Shown here one piece after another: positions 1 to 19,866 of a DNA stretch of 64,000 nt. Made by a program: the position numbers and the translations under genes. Numbering within the stretch: the stretch's first letter is position 1; every line of letters begins with the position of its first letter. The notes beneath the pieces were generated by a model, which was not told the origin of the DNA, searched no databases, and was given only the letters and a program-made list of their open reading frames with translations. The DNA is taken from contig NC_088323.1 of NCBI RefSeq assembly GCF_910592395.1, positions 6,572,001-6,636,000 on the forward strand, read 5' to 3'. The DNA is from Lineus longissimus. Taxonomy: Eukaryota; Nemertea; Pilidiophora; Heteronemertea; Lineidae.

Positions 1-185
1 TAATCCAGGAACTATATGGTCGCAGAGTTGGTGGCCGTTAATCGTTTTTTTATACTTAATCATGCAGAGATTGTAATCCAGGAACTAGATGGTTGCAGAG
101 TTGGTGGCCGTTAAACGTTTTTTATACTTAATCAGAGATTGTAATCCAGGAACTATATGGTCGCAGAGTTGGTGGCCGTTAAGTG
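1..185. repeat. Minisatellite, about 70-bp unit, 2.5 copies
   Basis: Units begin at 1, 74 and 142 and share the motif TAATCCAGGAACTA followed by GCAGAGTTGGTGGCCGTTAA and a T-rich tail. Copies differ by a few substitutions and by a 5-base insertion. A weaker echo of the GGCCGT part occurs near 250. The array is cut by the window edge, so its full length is unknown. Confidence 0.8.
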
Positions 186-905
186 ATTTTTTTAGAATAT
201 ACGTTAACTTACTAGAGTGTACCCAAGATGTAAACAGGGTCAAAAGTTGTTGGCCGTAAAGCGTTGATGATATTTTGTGTGCACGGGATAAACCGTCGGC
301 TGTCGGGAAAACAGTTCAAAGCATTGTACTCCTATCGTAGCCGTTGTGGTATTCTCAGAAGAGGACGCCTCGGCAACAATAAAGGATAACGGGTATATAG
401 CCCTTTTCATTTGCCAATGTCATCTCCTGGCGACATCCGACGGGCTATCCCATGCCAACATTCACCATTTGTTTGTGGCTGTAATTCAGCAAATATGGCC
501 GTGTTTGTGTTCTTGAAAATTGAAACCAATAGAACATGTACAAGGACTGGATTGATTCAGTCCATATTTTCCCTGCGCCTGTATACATGGTATATAGGAA
601 ATATAGAGTAAATTAATTACTGGAGTAATTCTCAATTTCTTTAATACAATATATATTGTGTAAACATTGGTGTCGAGTCCTTTAGTCTAACATATTTGAG
701 CAGAACTTATTCGAATACATGTATTGTATACATTGTAACTATACACTTATTAACCTTCCCTATTCATTACTGATTCCCTCATCGAACTAGGGACGAAAAT
801 TGCCGCCGATTTCGAGTTGCAGTTACAGTTTTCAAATTACATTGTCCAATAAAGGGAAAAATGGTGTTCGCATTGTGAACACATAATGGTGTCGGTCCTA
901 CTTCC
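186..905. other. Non-coding stretch downstream of the integrase-like gene
   Basis: AT-rich sequence without a credible open frame or RNA signature. It lies 3' of the integrase-like gene on the minus strand and may include its 3' UTR. I see no clear terminal inverted repeat that would mark a transposon end. Confidence 0.4.
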
Positions 906-2278
906 CTAAATTCGCAATTCATTTCGAAGAAGCCGTCGCAAACATGTGTACAGATTTAATCTCTCGTATGCGTCGGTATCGTCCATATTAAGGTTGTTCT
1001 CCTCCATCAAAATGCTACATATTTCAGAGATGTCACTATCGCAAGGCGCATTGTGGTCCTTAAAGATGCAATCAGGAATGCACACGTTTAACTCATTTTG
1101 GCCGACTTCCTGCAAGTAAACATCCACGTTATACATCTCTGGGACACTGTACATAACAAGAGGACGTCCAGACGGCACGTGTGCGTTCCGACTTGGTCGA
1201 ATAAGGTGGTTGTTCCACACATCTACCACTTCATCAAGCTCCGTCTAGAAAAGATTGAAGCAGATTGAAGTATTACAACAATGCCAATGTACCACTGCCT
1301 ATACTAAATTTGCAGTTAAGGTAGCTGATGAGTACTAAACATGACTTGACTTCTCCAAGAGCATTAGATAATCGTGTTAAGAACCACCCATTCCCTGATA
1401 TAACTTTGGTCCCCGCAGTATAGGATCGTTTCTATTTTACGCTTGTCGCTTAAAAACGCTGCACTCACCTGGATAACATCCATAAAGCAGAACTGGAGAA
1501 TATTTTTTTCAATGAAGTCTCCGTCGTATAAGCCGTCAGATGACAACTGTTGGAAGATATCCATCCAGAATTGACCACATTCTTTGCGTAGGACACCCCA
1601 CCATGATTCGATCCGCTGGTTTAGCTTGCTGGTCCCAGTCACAAAGGGAAGTTCGTTGTCGTTTGGTTGAAGGAATGTCTGCATTGCCTCGACGTGTCCG
1701 TTTTCCGTGCCTAGATCTGAACGAATACGGCAAGGGCATCCCCCTACCTTGTCAACAGTTTCAAGGAAGTATCCAGCTATAACTCTCGGGTCATTGTTAG
1801 TAGTATAAACGTTTAACCACATAATATTTCTGGAAAAACCATCCACACACCCATTTATACAGAACCCGTAGGGTTTCAGTTTATCGTACGAGTCTAAATG
1901 CCATATATAGTTTGGACCCATGCTGAAGTAACTTCTTCGAACGAGTTTACCACATCTTCTCGAAGCGACTCCCATAGGGTCCAGCAATAGCAATAACAAC
2001 CGAACAGTTTCTCTATTGGTGCGAAGTCCGTTTTGTATGCTCTTCAGATGCATCCATCGGTACCCATGCTGTCTACCAGAGCCCCGGATCTGTGCTTCTA
2101 CGTATTCAGCAACTTCCAATATATCAGAATACCCTTTCCGCCTGCCAAGGTCCAACTTTTTGAGTATCCGTTTTAGGTGGCGGAGACTTATCCTGGTGTT
2201 ATATCGATACCAAAGTAGGCCTTGAATTTCAGCATAATTCCAGCCGAGATGGAAATATAACTGTGTGACGTCATCCAT
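906..2278 (-). CDS. Integrase-core (DDE) domain protein, transposon-derived, two exons
   Basis: Predicted join on the minus strand: 2278..1469 then 1244..906, 382 aa, with both junctions in phase 0. The donor reads CAG|GTGAGT and the acceptor TTTTCTAG|ACG. The first ~90 residues look like a helix-turn-helix region (SLRHLKRILKKLDLGRRKGY). A retroviral-integrase-like core follows: first Asp in WHLDSYDKLKPYG, second Asp in RIRSDLGTENG, and Glu in RIESWWGVLRKE, giving a D-D-E triad. The C-terminal part comes from exon 2. Such genes are widespread, multi-copy and unnamed in fish and marine invertebrates. The intron and clean frame argue that it is an intact gene and not a decayed copy. I see no flanking terminal repeats or target duplications. 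Whether it still moves DNA or is domesticated cannot be told. The start is the first Met of the open frame; an upstream exon is possible. Confidence 0.75.
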
Positions 2279-2487
2279 GGGATAAAATGTGAAAAGGAGG
2301 CCCTATCGATGCGAATAGGCTACGTCGCAGTGTAGTGCAATTTTATATCAAAAAATGATGTGAACAGCCACGGACAAGGTCCTGCATAGCTTCCTATAGC
2401 TTCAAAGCCGAGGCGAAGGAAGTGGTTTAGTATGCCTTGTTGGAGTTCAACAACACGGGTATCGTTGTAAGCACGGCTGTGATTGGA

Positions 2488-2748
2488 TTAGAAAAAGTCG
2501 CAGTGTGAGTTTTGAAACGTGCAGTGCGAGTTTAAAAAGTCGCAGTGCCAGTTGGAAAAGTCGCAGTGCGAGTTTAAAAGTCGCAGTGCGTGTTTTAAAA
2601 GTCGCACTGCGAGTTTAATAAGTCGCAGTGCGAGCTTAAAAAGTCGCAGTGCGTGTTTTAAAAGTCGCACTGCGAGTTTAATAAGTCGCAGTGCGAGTTT
2701 AAAAAGTCGCAGTGCGTGTTTAAAAAGTCGCAGTGCGAGTTTATTATT
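2488..2748. repeat. Minisatellite of ~20-bp AAGTCGCAGTGCGAGTTT units
   Basis: About thirteen head-to-tail copies of a 19-21 base unit (AAAAGTCGCAGTGCGAGTTT with variants CGTGTTT and CACTGCGA). Two variants alternate in a higher-order pattern (copies near 2580-2640 repeat near 2640-2700). It is open in several frames on both strands simply because the unit lacks stops; the resulting serine/arginine- or leucine-rich peptides are artefacts. Confidence 0.9.
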
Positions 2749-3055
2749 TTTTTCTCGATGTCCCCTCCGGGCCGCCGTATCTGACAGCCAATCACAATTG
2801 GCGCGATCTTTGACGTCACCCTGTTTATTTATGCATGATAATGCAAATACAATGGACGATACCGAGTCGCATGCCGAGTGCCACTTCAACTGTGAATGTG
2901 ACAATAGTTCATTGTCTGACCCCAATTATGCTCAACTCAAGGTTTGTGTCGTAGTGTTTAGGAATGAATTGCACAGATTCATTGTAAAATTGATGATATT
3001 ATGCGTACAAAAGAGGCATCAGCTGATCTGATCGCTACATTGCAGTGCATGCATT

Positions 3056-3227
3056 GATTTGTGAAATTTTAAGGGGCAGTGACACTGACAGTGTTGCCAA
3101 TGTTGATAATTATTAAAGGGACAGTGTATCCGATGTCTCGCGATTTGTGAAATTTTAAGGGGCAGTGACACTGACAGTGTTGCCAATGTTGATAATTATT
3201 AAAGGGACAGTGTATCCGATGTCTGCT
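3056..3227. repeat. Tandem duplication of an 86-bp unit
   Basis: Two nearly identical copies start at GATTTGTGAAATTTTAAGG (3056 and 3142), each running through GACACTGACAGTGTTGCC to GTATCCGATGTCT. Each unit carries its own short imperfect palindrome (CACTGACAGTG). Confidence 0.85.
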
Positions 3228-4706
3228 GTTGAAGGTATCAGGCCTATTTTGGTAGTTTGAACATTGTTGAAGGGCCATTGTATAAAACACATTTTGACAA
3301 GCAAACAAAATAAATTGAATGGTGGCGCCACCTATGCATATACAGCAGAACTAGTTACACGGTTGACAGATAAACATTCAACCTCGGCTATTTTGCCGAG
3401 CACAGTGCGCCTTTAACAGACAAGTCCAATAAATACAGTCCACTCGACAATGAAAATACATGTTAAGATACTGCAAATAAATATATTTTAACTAATAATA
3501 TACTCCTCTAACCATTTGCTAACTTGTTCTTTCCAAGATTATCAGAACACGTGGCATTGTTGACATTATTGCGCCATGTGGAAAGATGATGTCAACAAAG
3601 ACACGTGCTTGCCTTGAATTCTGATTGGCTGTCAGATGTACACTATGGCAGAAGTATCCTGCAGAAAAAAATTTCGCCGCCGGGCCAAATGTCCAATTAA
3701 CATGCACCCGCTGAAATTGTCACATACAGGATTGGCAACGATGATCACCATTGACGATGTTGGAGAATGGATTGCCAACTGGCCAAAGGTCTCGTTAGGG
3801 AGTTTTTCCCGAATTTACGCGATGATGACGTACCCCATTTAAACAGGACGTAACATCTATTTTAAAATGCGTTTCCAAAGTGATTGCATGAGGACAACCC
3901 ATTTGTGTCGTATATCACTGGAAACGCCCGATTCCCCTGATTCTGCAGGATGTTAAATCGGGCATTTTATTTGTTTAAATAAATCATAGGCGTCGCATTT
4001 GCTCCTAGCTCTGTTCACCATCCCAAATGGCAATATTGCCAATTGGACCGGACAATCACGGAAAACCCTATATATTATACATTTCTTCCTGAATAATTCT
4101 TACAGTGACCATTCTCCCGTGAAAGACAGTTGCTTACGCTACACAAAAATCAAAAAAAATCGAGGGTCAACCAAAGATGTGAAGATTAAAGCCCCCAGTC
4201 CATTCTAATAGAGAGCAGATCAAGACTTCAACACCTGTTGTTTGCAAGCCAAACATACAAAATCGGCCAGGAACCGTTGCAGAGTATTGCTGGCCACAAT
4301 GGTAGTGGAAATAAATGCACTTTACCCTCTGATCACAACCACCAAGGACAAGAATATGTTTTTGCTCGCCACAAGCTGTTGTGGCCCCCAACCAATTACA
4401 CTAGTGGAAATACTATGCCATATGTCTGGCAGTGGTGTGGGGGGGGGGGGGATATGATGCAAATATTGGTTCCACTTGTCGCGGACCAATCAAAACCATC
4501 AAGACAAGTTTTCCCTGATCCGCCCAGTCAAGATTTTGGGAAACACGAATGAAGAGGTCCACTAACAAATGTTCAACCAACCCAAATCCAGCACCATAGA
4601 GCCAGGCCAGGACATTCCTCCATTTGCTTCTGTGCTCCGAAGATGTGAAAAAGGAACGTACTTTTAAAGTAAAATTGATAGGCAACGATTCCACACAGAG
4701 GGGTTA
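3228..4706. other. Intergenic stretch, no gene seen
   Basis: Short open frames here have no recognisable similarity or splice context. A G-run of about 12 bases sits at 4439-4450. Nothing else can be supported. Confidence 0.4.
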
Positions 4707-5803
4707 ATAATTTACATTGGCAATAAGCCTACGAGACATGCTCAAATTCATTGCGAATTGTCTTTGGCGACGCTGGCGTTGTCTTGCGGTAAAATGTGGA
4801 ACTGAAATATTCGTCCAAAACTTTCAGTTTCAAGTTTTACCGCGAGACGGCGCCACTTGAATTTATATCCATCTTTTCATTCCTTTAGGATATAATTTGG
4901 CTATTCCTATTCCCCGAGGTTTGAGAAAGGAAGCCTTATCTCCATCTTCAGCTTTGGCATAATCTTTGCTTATCCTCCTATGCTAATGTTATGTATCGGA
5001 CCATTTAGCACAGCACACCTTCAGTAGGCCCTTATTGAAGGCTCTGGAGTTATCTCAACTTTCGCTGAAACACGCTCAATTTCATCGCAAATTGGCTTTG
5101 GCGACGGTGGCGCTGTCTCGCGGTAAAGTGTGGAACGAATTTTTCAGTTCCAGGTTTTACCGCGAGACAGCAAGACAGCGCCACCGTCGCCTAGCTAATT
5201 TGAATTGATATATCCATCTTTTCATTCCTTTGGGATATAATTTGATTATTTCTAGTCCCCGAGGTTTGGGAAAGGAAGCCTTATATCCATCTTCAGCTTT
5301 GGCATAATCTTTGCTTATCCTCCTATGCCAATGTTATTTATCGATCCATTTAGCACAGCACACCTTCACTAGGCCCTTATTGAAGGCTCTGGAGTTATCT
5401 CAACTCTCAGCACCACGATATGAAAATGAACTATTCACTACTGCCCCCCCCCCCCCCCCCCCCCCCCCAACTGGCACTGGTATTGGTTATTTATGAGCCT
5501 AGTTCATGTAAGTATAGGTAAAGGGCCTTTCAAATACCCCCAACTTATATATAATTTACATTGGCAATAAGCCTCTGAAACATGCTCAATTTCATTGCAA
5601 ATTGGCTTTGGCGACGGTGGCGCTGTCTCGCGGTAAAATGTGGAACTGAGTTTTTGACGATATTTCAGTTCCAGGGATTACCGCGAGACAGCGCCACCAT
5701 CGCCTAAGCTAATTTGAATTTATATCCATCTTTCCATTCCTTTGGGATATAATTGGACTATTCAGTAGGCCCTTATTGAAGGCTCCGGAGTTATCTCAAC
5801 TCC
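4707..5803. repeat. Triplicated unit with ~28-bp inverted repeats
   Basis: Three related segments are arranged head to tail. Each contains a left arm close to GCGACGGTGGCGCTGTCTCG + CGGTAAA and, 25-45 bases on, its reverse complement (inverted-repeat blocks at about 4767-4857, 5101-5191 and 5611-5703). Flanking sequence is shared too: TTTACATTGGCAATAAGCCT at 4709 and 5549, and a block from CAGCTTTGGCATAATC to GGAGTTATCTCAACT at 4951, 5292 and partly 5763. The structure fits a MITE-like foldback element later duplicated with its surroundings. Block 2 has an extra insertion in its right arm; block 1 has the most decayed right arm. A C-run of about 23 bases lies at 5446-5468. Confidence 0.8.
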
Positions 5804-6565
5804 CAGCACCACGATATGAAAAAGAACTCTCACTACTGGCCCCCCAAAATGGCACTGAGATCAGCAAGAGGTCCGTCTATTCCTGCGTGTCTGATATTAA
5901 CAACCGGGCAGTCGGAGTAAACATGTCCAACTGTTGGGAGAAACGTACAACTCCAGTGAGAGATGAACAGTAACGAACCACTTTTGAATAGAACCGAAAA
6001 GAAAATAACAAGACAACATGTGTAAAGAAAGTTATTTACTTATTATTTTGTTTGAAACCTCACTATGCAACACGTTGACATTGGATCATTTTAACCACGG
6101 TCGAACATTGATCAAGTATCCGTCATTTTTACACGAAATTATATAAATACAACCAAAAATAACGTAGCAATGCTGAGCTTGGTTGAACTTACAACAAAGC
6201 GAGCATTTGCCGAGTCATTCCCAGAACTAGGCCCAGGCTCTCAATCAGCATCAGTCACCAACACTGACACAACCTTCTCTGATGTAAGTCCAGTAAGAAT
6301 GCACACGGCACTGAAGTTGGCATTGGTGTCGATGTTGATTGAGCAACCAGGCCTAGGACTAGACAACACCAAGCAGACTACCGCTTCGTCAACTAAAACT
6401 AAGCAGAGAATCGCTCAGTTATATTTGGAAATGCCAACTTGGAATCAAGTCCACACATCTATTCAGTGTTATCACTACGTACACTTCAGCGTTCATCAAT
6501 TAACTGCAAACTAGTCGGAGACGACTCCCAAAAACTGTACAAGTTCACAAGGTCCTATGAATTGC
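5804..6565. other. Probable 3' UTR and downstream region of ATP synthase beta
   Basis: This lies directly 3' of the ATP synthase beta stop codon on the minus strand. No coding signal is seen. AT-rich minus-strand sequence near 6025-6050 contains AATAAT/AATAAG-like hexamers that could serve in polyadenylation, but no canonical AATAAA could be fixed with confidence. Confidence 0.4.
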
Positions 6566-14112
<7,547 letters not shown>

Positions 14113-14135
14113 GGCGGACTGTATGAGGAAGATTG

Positions 14136-14145
14136 GTCACGTGAC
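14136..14145 (-). promoter_or_regulatory. GTCACGTGAC E-box with adjacent CCAAT, upstream of ATP5F1B
   Basis: The 10-base palindrome GTCACGTGAC contains a CACGTG E-box and lies 24 bases 5' of the start codon. On the minus strand it is followed directly by CAATC (CCAATC, 14136-14131). Such elements bind USF/MITF/TFE-type factors; their use here is inferred from position alone. Confidence 0.45.
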
Positions 14146-14443
14146 TGAGAGCAAATACCCGTATGTGAAAATGTGATTAACCCTCTAGTCTGTGGCTGAT
14201 AATTAGATCAAAATATGAGAATCAAATTATACAGGTACCCCGCAAGGCAGATTTGTTTTAGAAAACAATACATTATATCCTTGACCAAATGATAGAGGCT
14301 TGTGATATTTAGAGACACGGGGAAACAAAAAAGCTGGGTGTGGCTCAAGCATGACAACTATATCATGTCTGAGAAGGCACCCACTAAGATCATAATTGCA
14401 TCTAGTCTTTGAATTTTAATCAGCTTATGTTATGCCCCCCCCC

Positions 14444-14800
14444 CCCCGATGTGGATTCATACTGGCGATAAACCATTGAATGTGAACTCAAGTTAATGTG
14501 GTCATCTGAGGGGTGTGGATTCATACTGGTGATAAACCATTGAATGGGTGATCATGTGAGGGATGTGTATTCATACTGGTGATAAACCATTCAATTTGAA
14601 CTCAAGTTAATGTGGTTATCTGAGGGATGTGGATTCATACTGGTGATAAACCATTGAATGGGTGATCATGTGAGGGATGTGTATTCATACTGGTGATAAA
14701 CCATTCAATGTGAACTCAAGTTAATGTGGTCATCTGAAGGATGTGGATTCATACTGGAGATAAACCATTCAATGTGATCGCAAATTCTTTCAGTCATCCG
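14444..14800. repeat. Minisatellite encoding a zinc-finger-linker-like HTGDKP motif
   Basis: Six to seven copies of GGATTCATACTGGTGATAAA + CCATT, with alternating spacers of ~25 and ~45 bases. One plus-strand frame reads WIHTGDKPLN in each copy, followed by VNSS*CGHLR, reminiscent of the H-TGEKP linker and CxxC end of C2H2 zinc fingers. Stops interrupt it, so it is not coding now. Confidence 0.7.
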
Positions 14801-16139
14801 AGGAATGGTGGATTCATGCTAGAGTTCAACCAGTCAACTCTGGTTTATCTCCAAAATCAATTCATCCCTCAGATGATCACATTAACTTTTGTTCCAAATG
14901 AATAAATAAATCAGGTGTTCGACACAGTTTTGGTTTCGCTGATATGCTATTCTAAATTGTTCATGGTATTATTCATCCTTAGGAATCATGGGTTATAATG
15001 TTGGCTTCTCCGGCCCCGCACACAAACTGATCTCCTCAGGATGGGTATTATTAACAAAAGCTATATCTTGTTGAAAACAAACAAATCAAATGAACCACAT
15101 CATGACTTACTACTGGCTGTCAATCGAGTACATTTGTATCAGTGCTAGTTTTAAAGTTGAATAAATCTTTTTTGACTGTTGATTCTTTCAAAAAGAAGTT
15201 TGGCAATGAAAATTGTGAAAGAATGGCTAGTATCATTGAAATTTTCACCATTTTTTGCTATTTGTTTTGATTGCAAGAAACTTTTTTAGGAAAAAACCCA
15301 ATTATATAATAGAAAATATTTTACTATTACAACTACCAACACTATTGTTTATAAACACCCCATTCCCACCCAAATCAAACTGGTCACTTATTTATTCCTT
15401 ATAGTCAATCACATTAACAACTTGGATTAACCCTTGGCCATCTGACACCTTTGTTTGATTATTTGGAGCAACAAAAGACTATGCCAACCTTGAAAGAATG
15501 TATGGGTCACGGTGTTACATAAAACCACTACCTGTCACATCTGTACCTTCCAATGCTTGCCTTGGTTTTGACTGTGCAGTGCAGGCTGAACATCCATTCC
15601 AGCAAGGAGCACATGGTTTTGCTCGAATTTTGACTTATTTCAACATCTGAAATAGCAAAATTACTTGTGTTTAGCACAAATCTTCTACAAGGTGGGTATA
15701 TCACCTTCTGTCTAACTGAATCCTGATGTTATTCGTGTTTTATTTTTGTAGGCCCAATGGATTTTTGAAGAGGGCAACTTGTCTTTGTATTTTTCCCTTG
15801 TTATTTTTGGCGGGAAAAATTAATTCTGTTGATTGAGCTTGTATGATCCAATATGCAGGTATCATTCAACACAGAGAAAGAATCTACCTCCAAGAACCTT
15901 TTAACTTCGGACATCAGAATCCTATCAAACGCCACAAATCGTACAAGATTCTGTTTTTGGAGGTCATGCAGTCCAGAGGTGAGAATGTCCTCAGGGTAAT
16001 ATTTTTATTATAGAGGCCCTTACACCATCGGAGGGACTAACGGACTGACACCACTCGAATAGCTATTCTACTATAAGTCACCTAAGCTAAAAATGAAAGA
16101 AAATGCTCTCAACTTAAGGAATTTGTAACTACATATTTA

Positions 16140-16860
16140 TGCCAATTTATCATTACAGATGACGCACACCTTGTCCGCAATTGCAACAAAAGATTCTCGC
16201 TGGTATGGTTTGCAAGGTGAAGGGTTACATGTAGGTATATAAGATTCTGACTTTCCGATTGGTTGAGAGGTGCCACTGTTGGATTGCGTGCTTTTGCGCA
16301 AAAGAACTGAAGAGTACAATCAAGTCAATAAATCAGGAGGCAATATTTGAAGCGGTGATGCCATCTCATTAGTTGCGAGTTTTGGGGTGATCACGAGTTT
16401 TGCTCATGTTGTTAACATAAGTACAACGCCGCAGCTGTTGTTCTGATGGTCCCATTTGATTTTACATACAAACCACTGGCTATTCTTACGACAGTCATAT
16501 TCACTTTTGTGTCTTAATCCTAACCCTAACCCAGACCTTAACCCTTCCTCCTGGCACTAACCCAAACCGAAACCCTTCCCCAACACCAATCTCAACTTCC
16601 TAATTCCCAAAATTGCATAAATCCTCACGAGTCGTAAGAATGGCAACTTTGTATAAAATAAAAGGAATGAAGTCTATCAATTCCATGAAGAAAATGTAAT
16701 TCATTACTAAAAATGATGTATTTCAACATCATATTTAGGCAGTAATTTCATGACTAGAAACACTAGAATTGCTGTAATATTGCATTATGCATTTGTTCCA
16801 ATTTATCATTACAGATGCCACAAACCTTGTCCGCAATTGCAACCGAAGATTTTTGGATGA
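16140..16860. repeat. Two diverged copies of a ~65-bp sequence
   Basis: CCAATTTATCATTACAGATG...CACCTTGTCCGCAATTGCAA occurs at 16142-16192 and, altered, at 16798-16848. The material between is unrelated and includes CCCTAA-type repeats at about 16513-16575. Confidence 0.6.
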
Positions 16861-19044
16861 ATCGCAAGATGATCGGATGAAGGGTATGCATCAAGTAACA
16901 ACTTGCCCAAATTGTTGATTGAGTTGCCACTGTCAAATCTTTTTTACCGTTATTAGAATAAAATAGTAAAACAATGCTATTGAAGGCCACAAGTGAAAAG
17001 TCAGTCCCCAAATGTGCCACTCTTAGTTACAACAATCTGCCAGCAAGTTAAGGAATGAACTGACAATGCTAATGGCGGATTTGCCTGCATTCAGTGCTTC
17101 GGTTTCAAAGCAGTAGCATGTGGTGAAAACTGATAGAAGCCATGCACTGAAAATTGAATATTGTAAGTATGACTAGTGAAAGATATAACAAACCAATAAG
17201 CAAGACAGACCAAGCCTTATCAATGAGGTATATAAACTAATACTGAAATTTAAAAAATATCACAAATCACATCCAACTTTTATCCCAATTGCAAGGACCT
17301 TTTCATGTGCACATTCCTGAGATATGAAGGAATTAAAACTACCCTGTACCTTGTCTATATTTTGCCATTTTTTATCCACAGAATATCTTTTTATAAAATG
17401 CACAAATAAAGCCACTGCTACAATGTACACCAAGTTTTGAACATGTTATATAGATTGACAGTGACGCCTCCATCAGCAATTCATGCGAGAGGATGTTCAA
17501 AAGTCGTAACCACAGTATATGATGTGTGTGTGTGTGTGTTTGAGACGGGATAGGAAAAGGGTGTGGGAGGTCATGTGGGGGGGGGGGGGACTATGGTGAA
17601 CATTGTGAGAGAGTTGGAAGTGTGTCTGATGACTGACTTGCTAAATTTTGTAGCTATTGTTGTTATTCTAGTTGTTAGAGTAGTTATCGTAGTTATCTAG
17701 CCATCGTAGTTATCTAGCTATTATAGTTGTTATTCTTTTGGTTCCTGCTTATCATCTATTTTAACCTCTTCAGCTTTCAGTTGTCCAGGCCAGGCCAGGT
17801 GACCAATGACGATGATAAATCGGGTTCGATTCAAGCTATACGCTTGGTGTATTTGGTTATCGTGACTGGCGACTTGAGTCTATCTCATCTCATGTCCAAA
17901 GCGCGGTGGCTGGGTCCCAGGCATGCTTGCCACTTTGTTCTGCGGTCCTCATCTAAGTTTCGACGGTGATGACATGGACTTAGGTTCAAAGTACGTGTTC
18001 CCCTTGAGTCATTGTGGTTGATTGATGGGGGCAATTAACGGTTGCGTGTCGCTAGTCATTCAATTGGTCCCCTTGTTTTAGAGTGTTGGCGGGATAAGTC
18101 TTACGACTGTTAACAATAGTAAGCAATAGCTGGCCAGCGATCCCCTACCTGATCTCGAGGGGGATGGAATGACTGGGGTTAGAGGCCTGTTGTTAACCTG
18201 CGGAATTTCGTCGGACGAAATGTCAGGCGTGTCCGTGTGGGACTTGTGCTAAATCAGTTTAGTACTAATGACGAAGACATTGGGTTCTTTGAATAACAAC
18301 AGTGTTCTCAACCTCCTTGTGCCTCACAAAGCTAACATATATACCCGCTGAAATCGACAAGACGGCGATGAAGAAGGAGAGCCGACCTCCAGCTTGAGAG
18401 CCAAGAAGACACTGGATGGACCCCAGGAATATGTAGCTGCCAATGTTGGAGCCATACAGGGTAAGCATCACTTAGTCGTCAATTACATCTGGATTAAAAG
18501 AAACATTACAAAGATGTTAAAATAACTCAGAAGAAGGTATCAATCTGTCATACAATTTCAACTTTTATATGTATTGAGGTGCTATACTCAATTCTGTTCA
18601 TACTGTTTTGAAAGTGCTTCAACCAGTTTGGTTCCAGAACAATTGAATGTGCTTTATTGAAAATGCATTGACTGATTCTCATTGAAACTTGTAGTGTGGG
18701 TGTTGATACGTATTAAAACGTCTATTGGCAGGGGGCATGCACACTAGCTTGTTCCTGTCTAGATTATCTTCTAATTACAACAAAGGGCAGGGACATTCAT
18801 CCGCGAAACACACACTACTACAATACATGGCAAGAGTTGCACTTTTCAAATCGAATTGCATGCGCATTAGGCCAAGTGTGGTGCAGCCGTTTCAAAACTG
18901 GTGTAGCAAATTCGTATTCCGGAGAGTGCTCTCTGGAAAACTGTTTTAAATCCGTGTGAATGCAGCATGCAGTAGAAACACTCAGAAATTAGATAAACCC
19001 CTCAACAAAAAATATGATTCTTTTAGGCAGCCCGAGCCAACATT

Positions 19045-19102
19045 GTACAAGGGCCACAAGGACAAGGGACACAGGAACAAGGGACACACGAACAAGGGAC
19101 AC
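19045..19102. repeat. Short tandem repeat ACAAGGGACACA
   Basis: Three to four copies of GGACACAGGAACAAGGGACAC-type units of about 18-19 bases. Confidence 0.7.
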
Positions 19103-19529
19103 AAAAGACGATTTTGCAGTCTACAGGGTTAGCATGACACTTAGTCCTGGTTGATTATATTATATCTACTAATGAAACAAACTTCATGACTGTTATTATT
19201 CAAAATTCAGACACTGTCACTAGATGCTTGCAGTGACATCGTGGTTATTGTTACGTTATCAGTCAAAACCAAACAAACGTCGAGCATTCTAACTTTTATA
19301 GAGGTGGCCAACTTGAGAATTTGTTTGTAGAACAAAGTTGGTTTTAAAGCTGAAATTTCGATCTGAACATTGACGACCAAAGAATAAAGGAGTCGATCAG
19401 AGAAAAATAAAAAAAGGAGTAGAACTTGAAGGCTGTCATTGAAATTGATGTCAACTTGTACTTAGGAATCATCCCGAATTGACTGAAGCCAAAAGAAATT
19501 ATTTCTTTTCTGTGAACCTACCCCCTTAT

Positions 19530-19866
19530 TATGACTAAAAACTCAAGACTCTGTCTTCAGGCACCCTTATGACATGCATCCACAGTAAAAATTTCATGAT
19601 TCTAGCTAGCAGCGCTCATAAGATATAGCCAAAAATAGCTTTTCAAAGAGCACCACCTATATGTCAGAAAAGCAGTCAAATTACGGTAATTTCATTTTTA
19701 AGGAAGGTCTTGCCTAGGGGTACCCACACACCAAGTATGAACCTTCTGGGTCAGCTGGTTTAAGAAACGTGCCACTCTTTTGTCAAAAGTTACCGACGGA
19801 CAACGACGATGACGGACGACAGACGTCACCATATCGTATAAGCTCCCCTGAAAGGTGAGCTAAAAA
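19530..19866 (+). mobile_element. Dispersed non-autonomous element (marine-invertebrate type)
   Basis: The stretch from AAACTCAAGACT through CATAAGATATAGCCAAAA to ATAAGCTCCCCTGAAAGGTG + AGCT has the layout of a common dispersed repeat of marine invertebrate genomes, ending in GGTGAGCTAAAAA. The GACGGACGACAGACGTC block and the AGCTCC...GGTGAGCT imperfect palindrome at its 3' end support this. No coding capacity is seen. Family membership is from memory of similar sequences, not from a search. Confidence 0.5.

Noticed and set aside
2488-3031. Long open frames on both strands over the GTCGCAGTGCGAG repeat
   Set aside because: The frames are open only because the tandem unit lacks stops; the repetitive peptides have no biological sign and no splice context.
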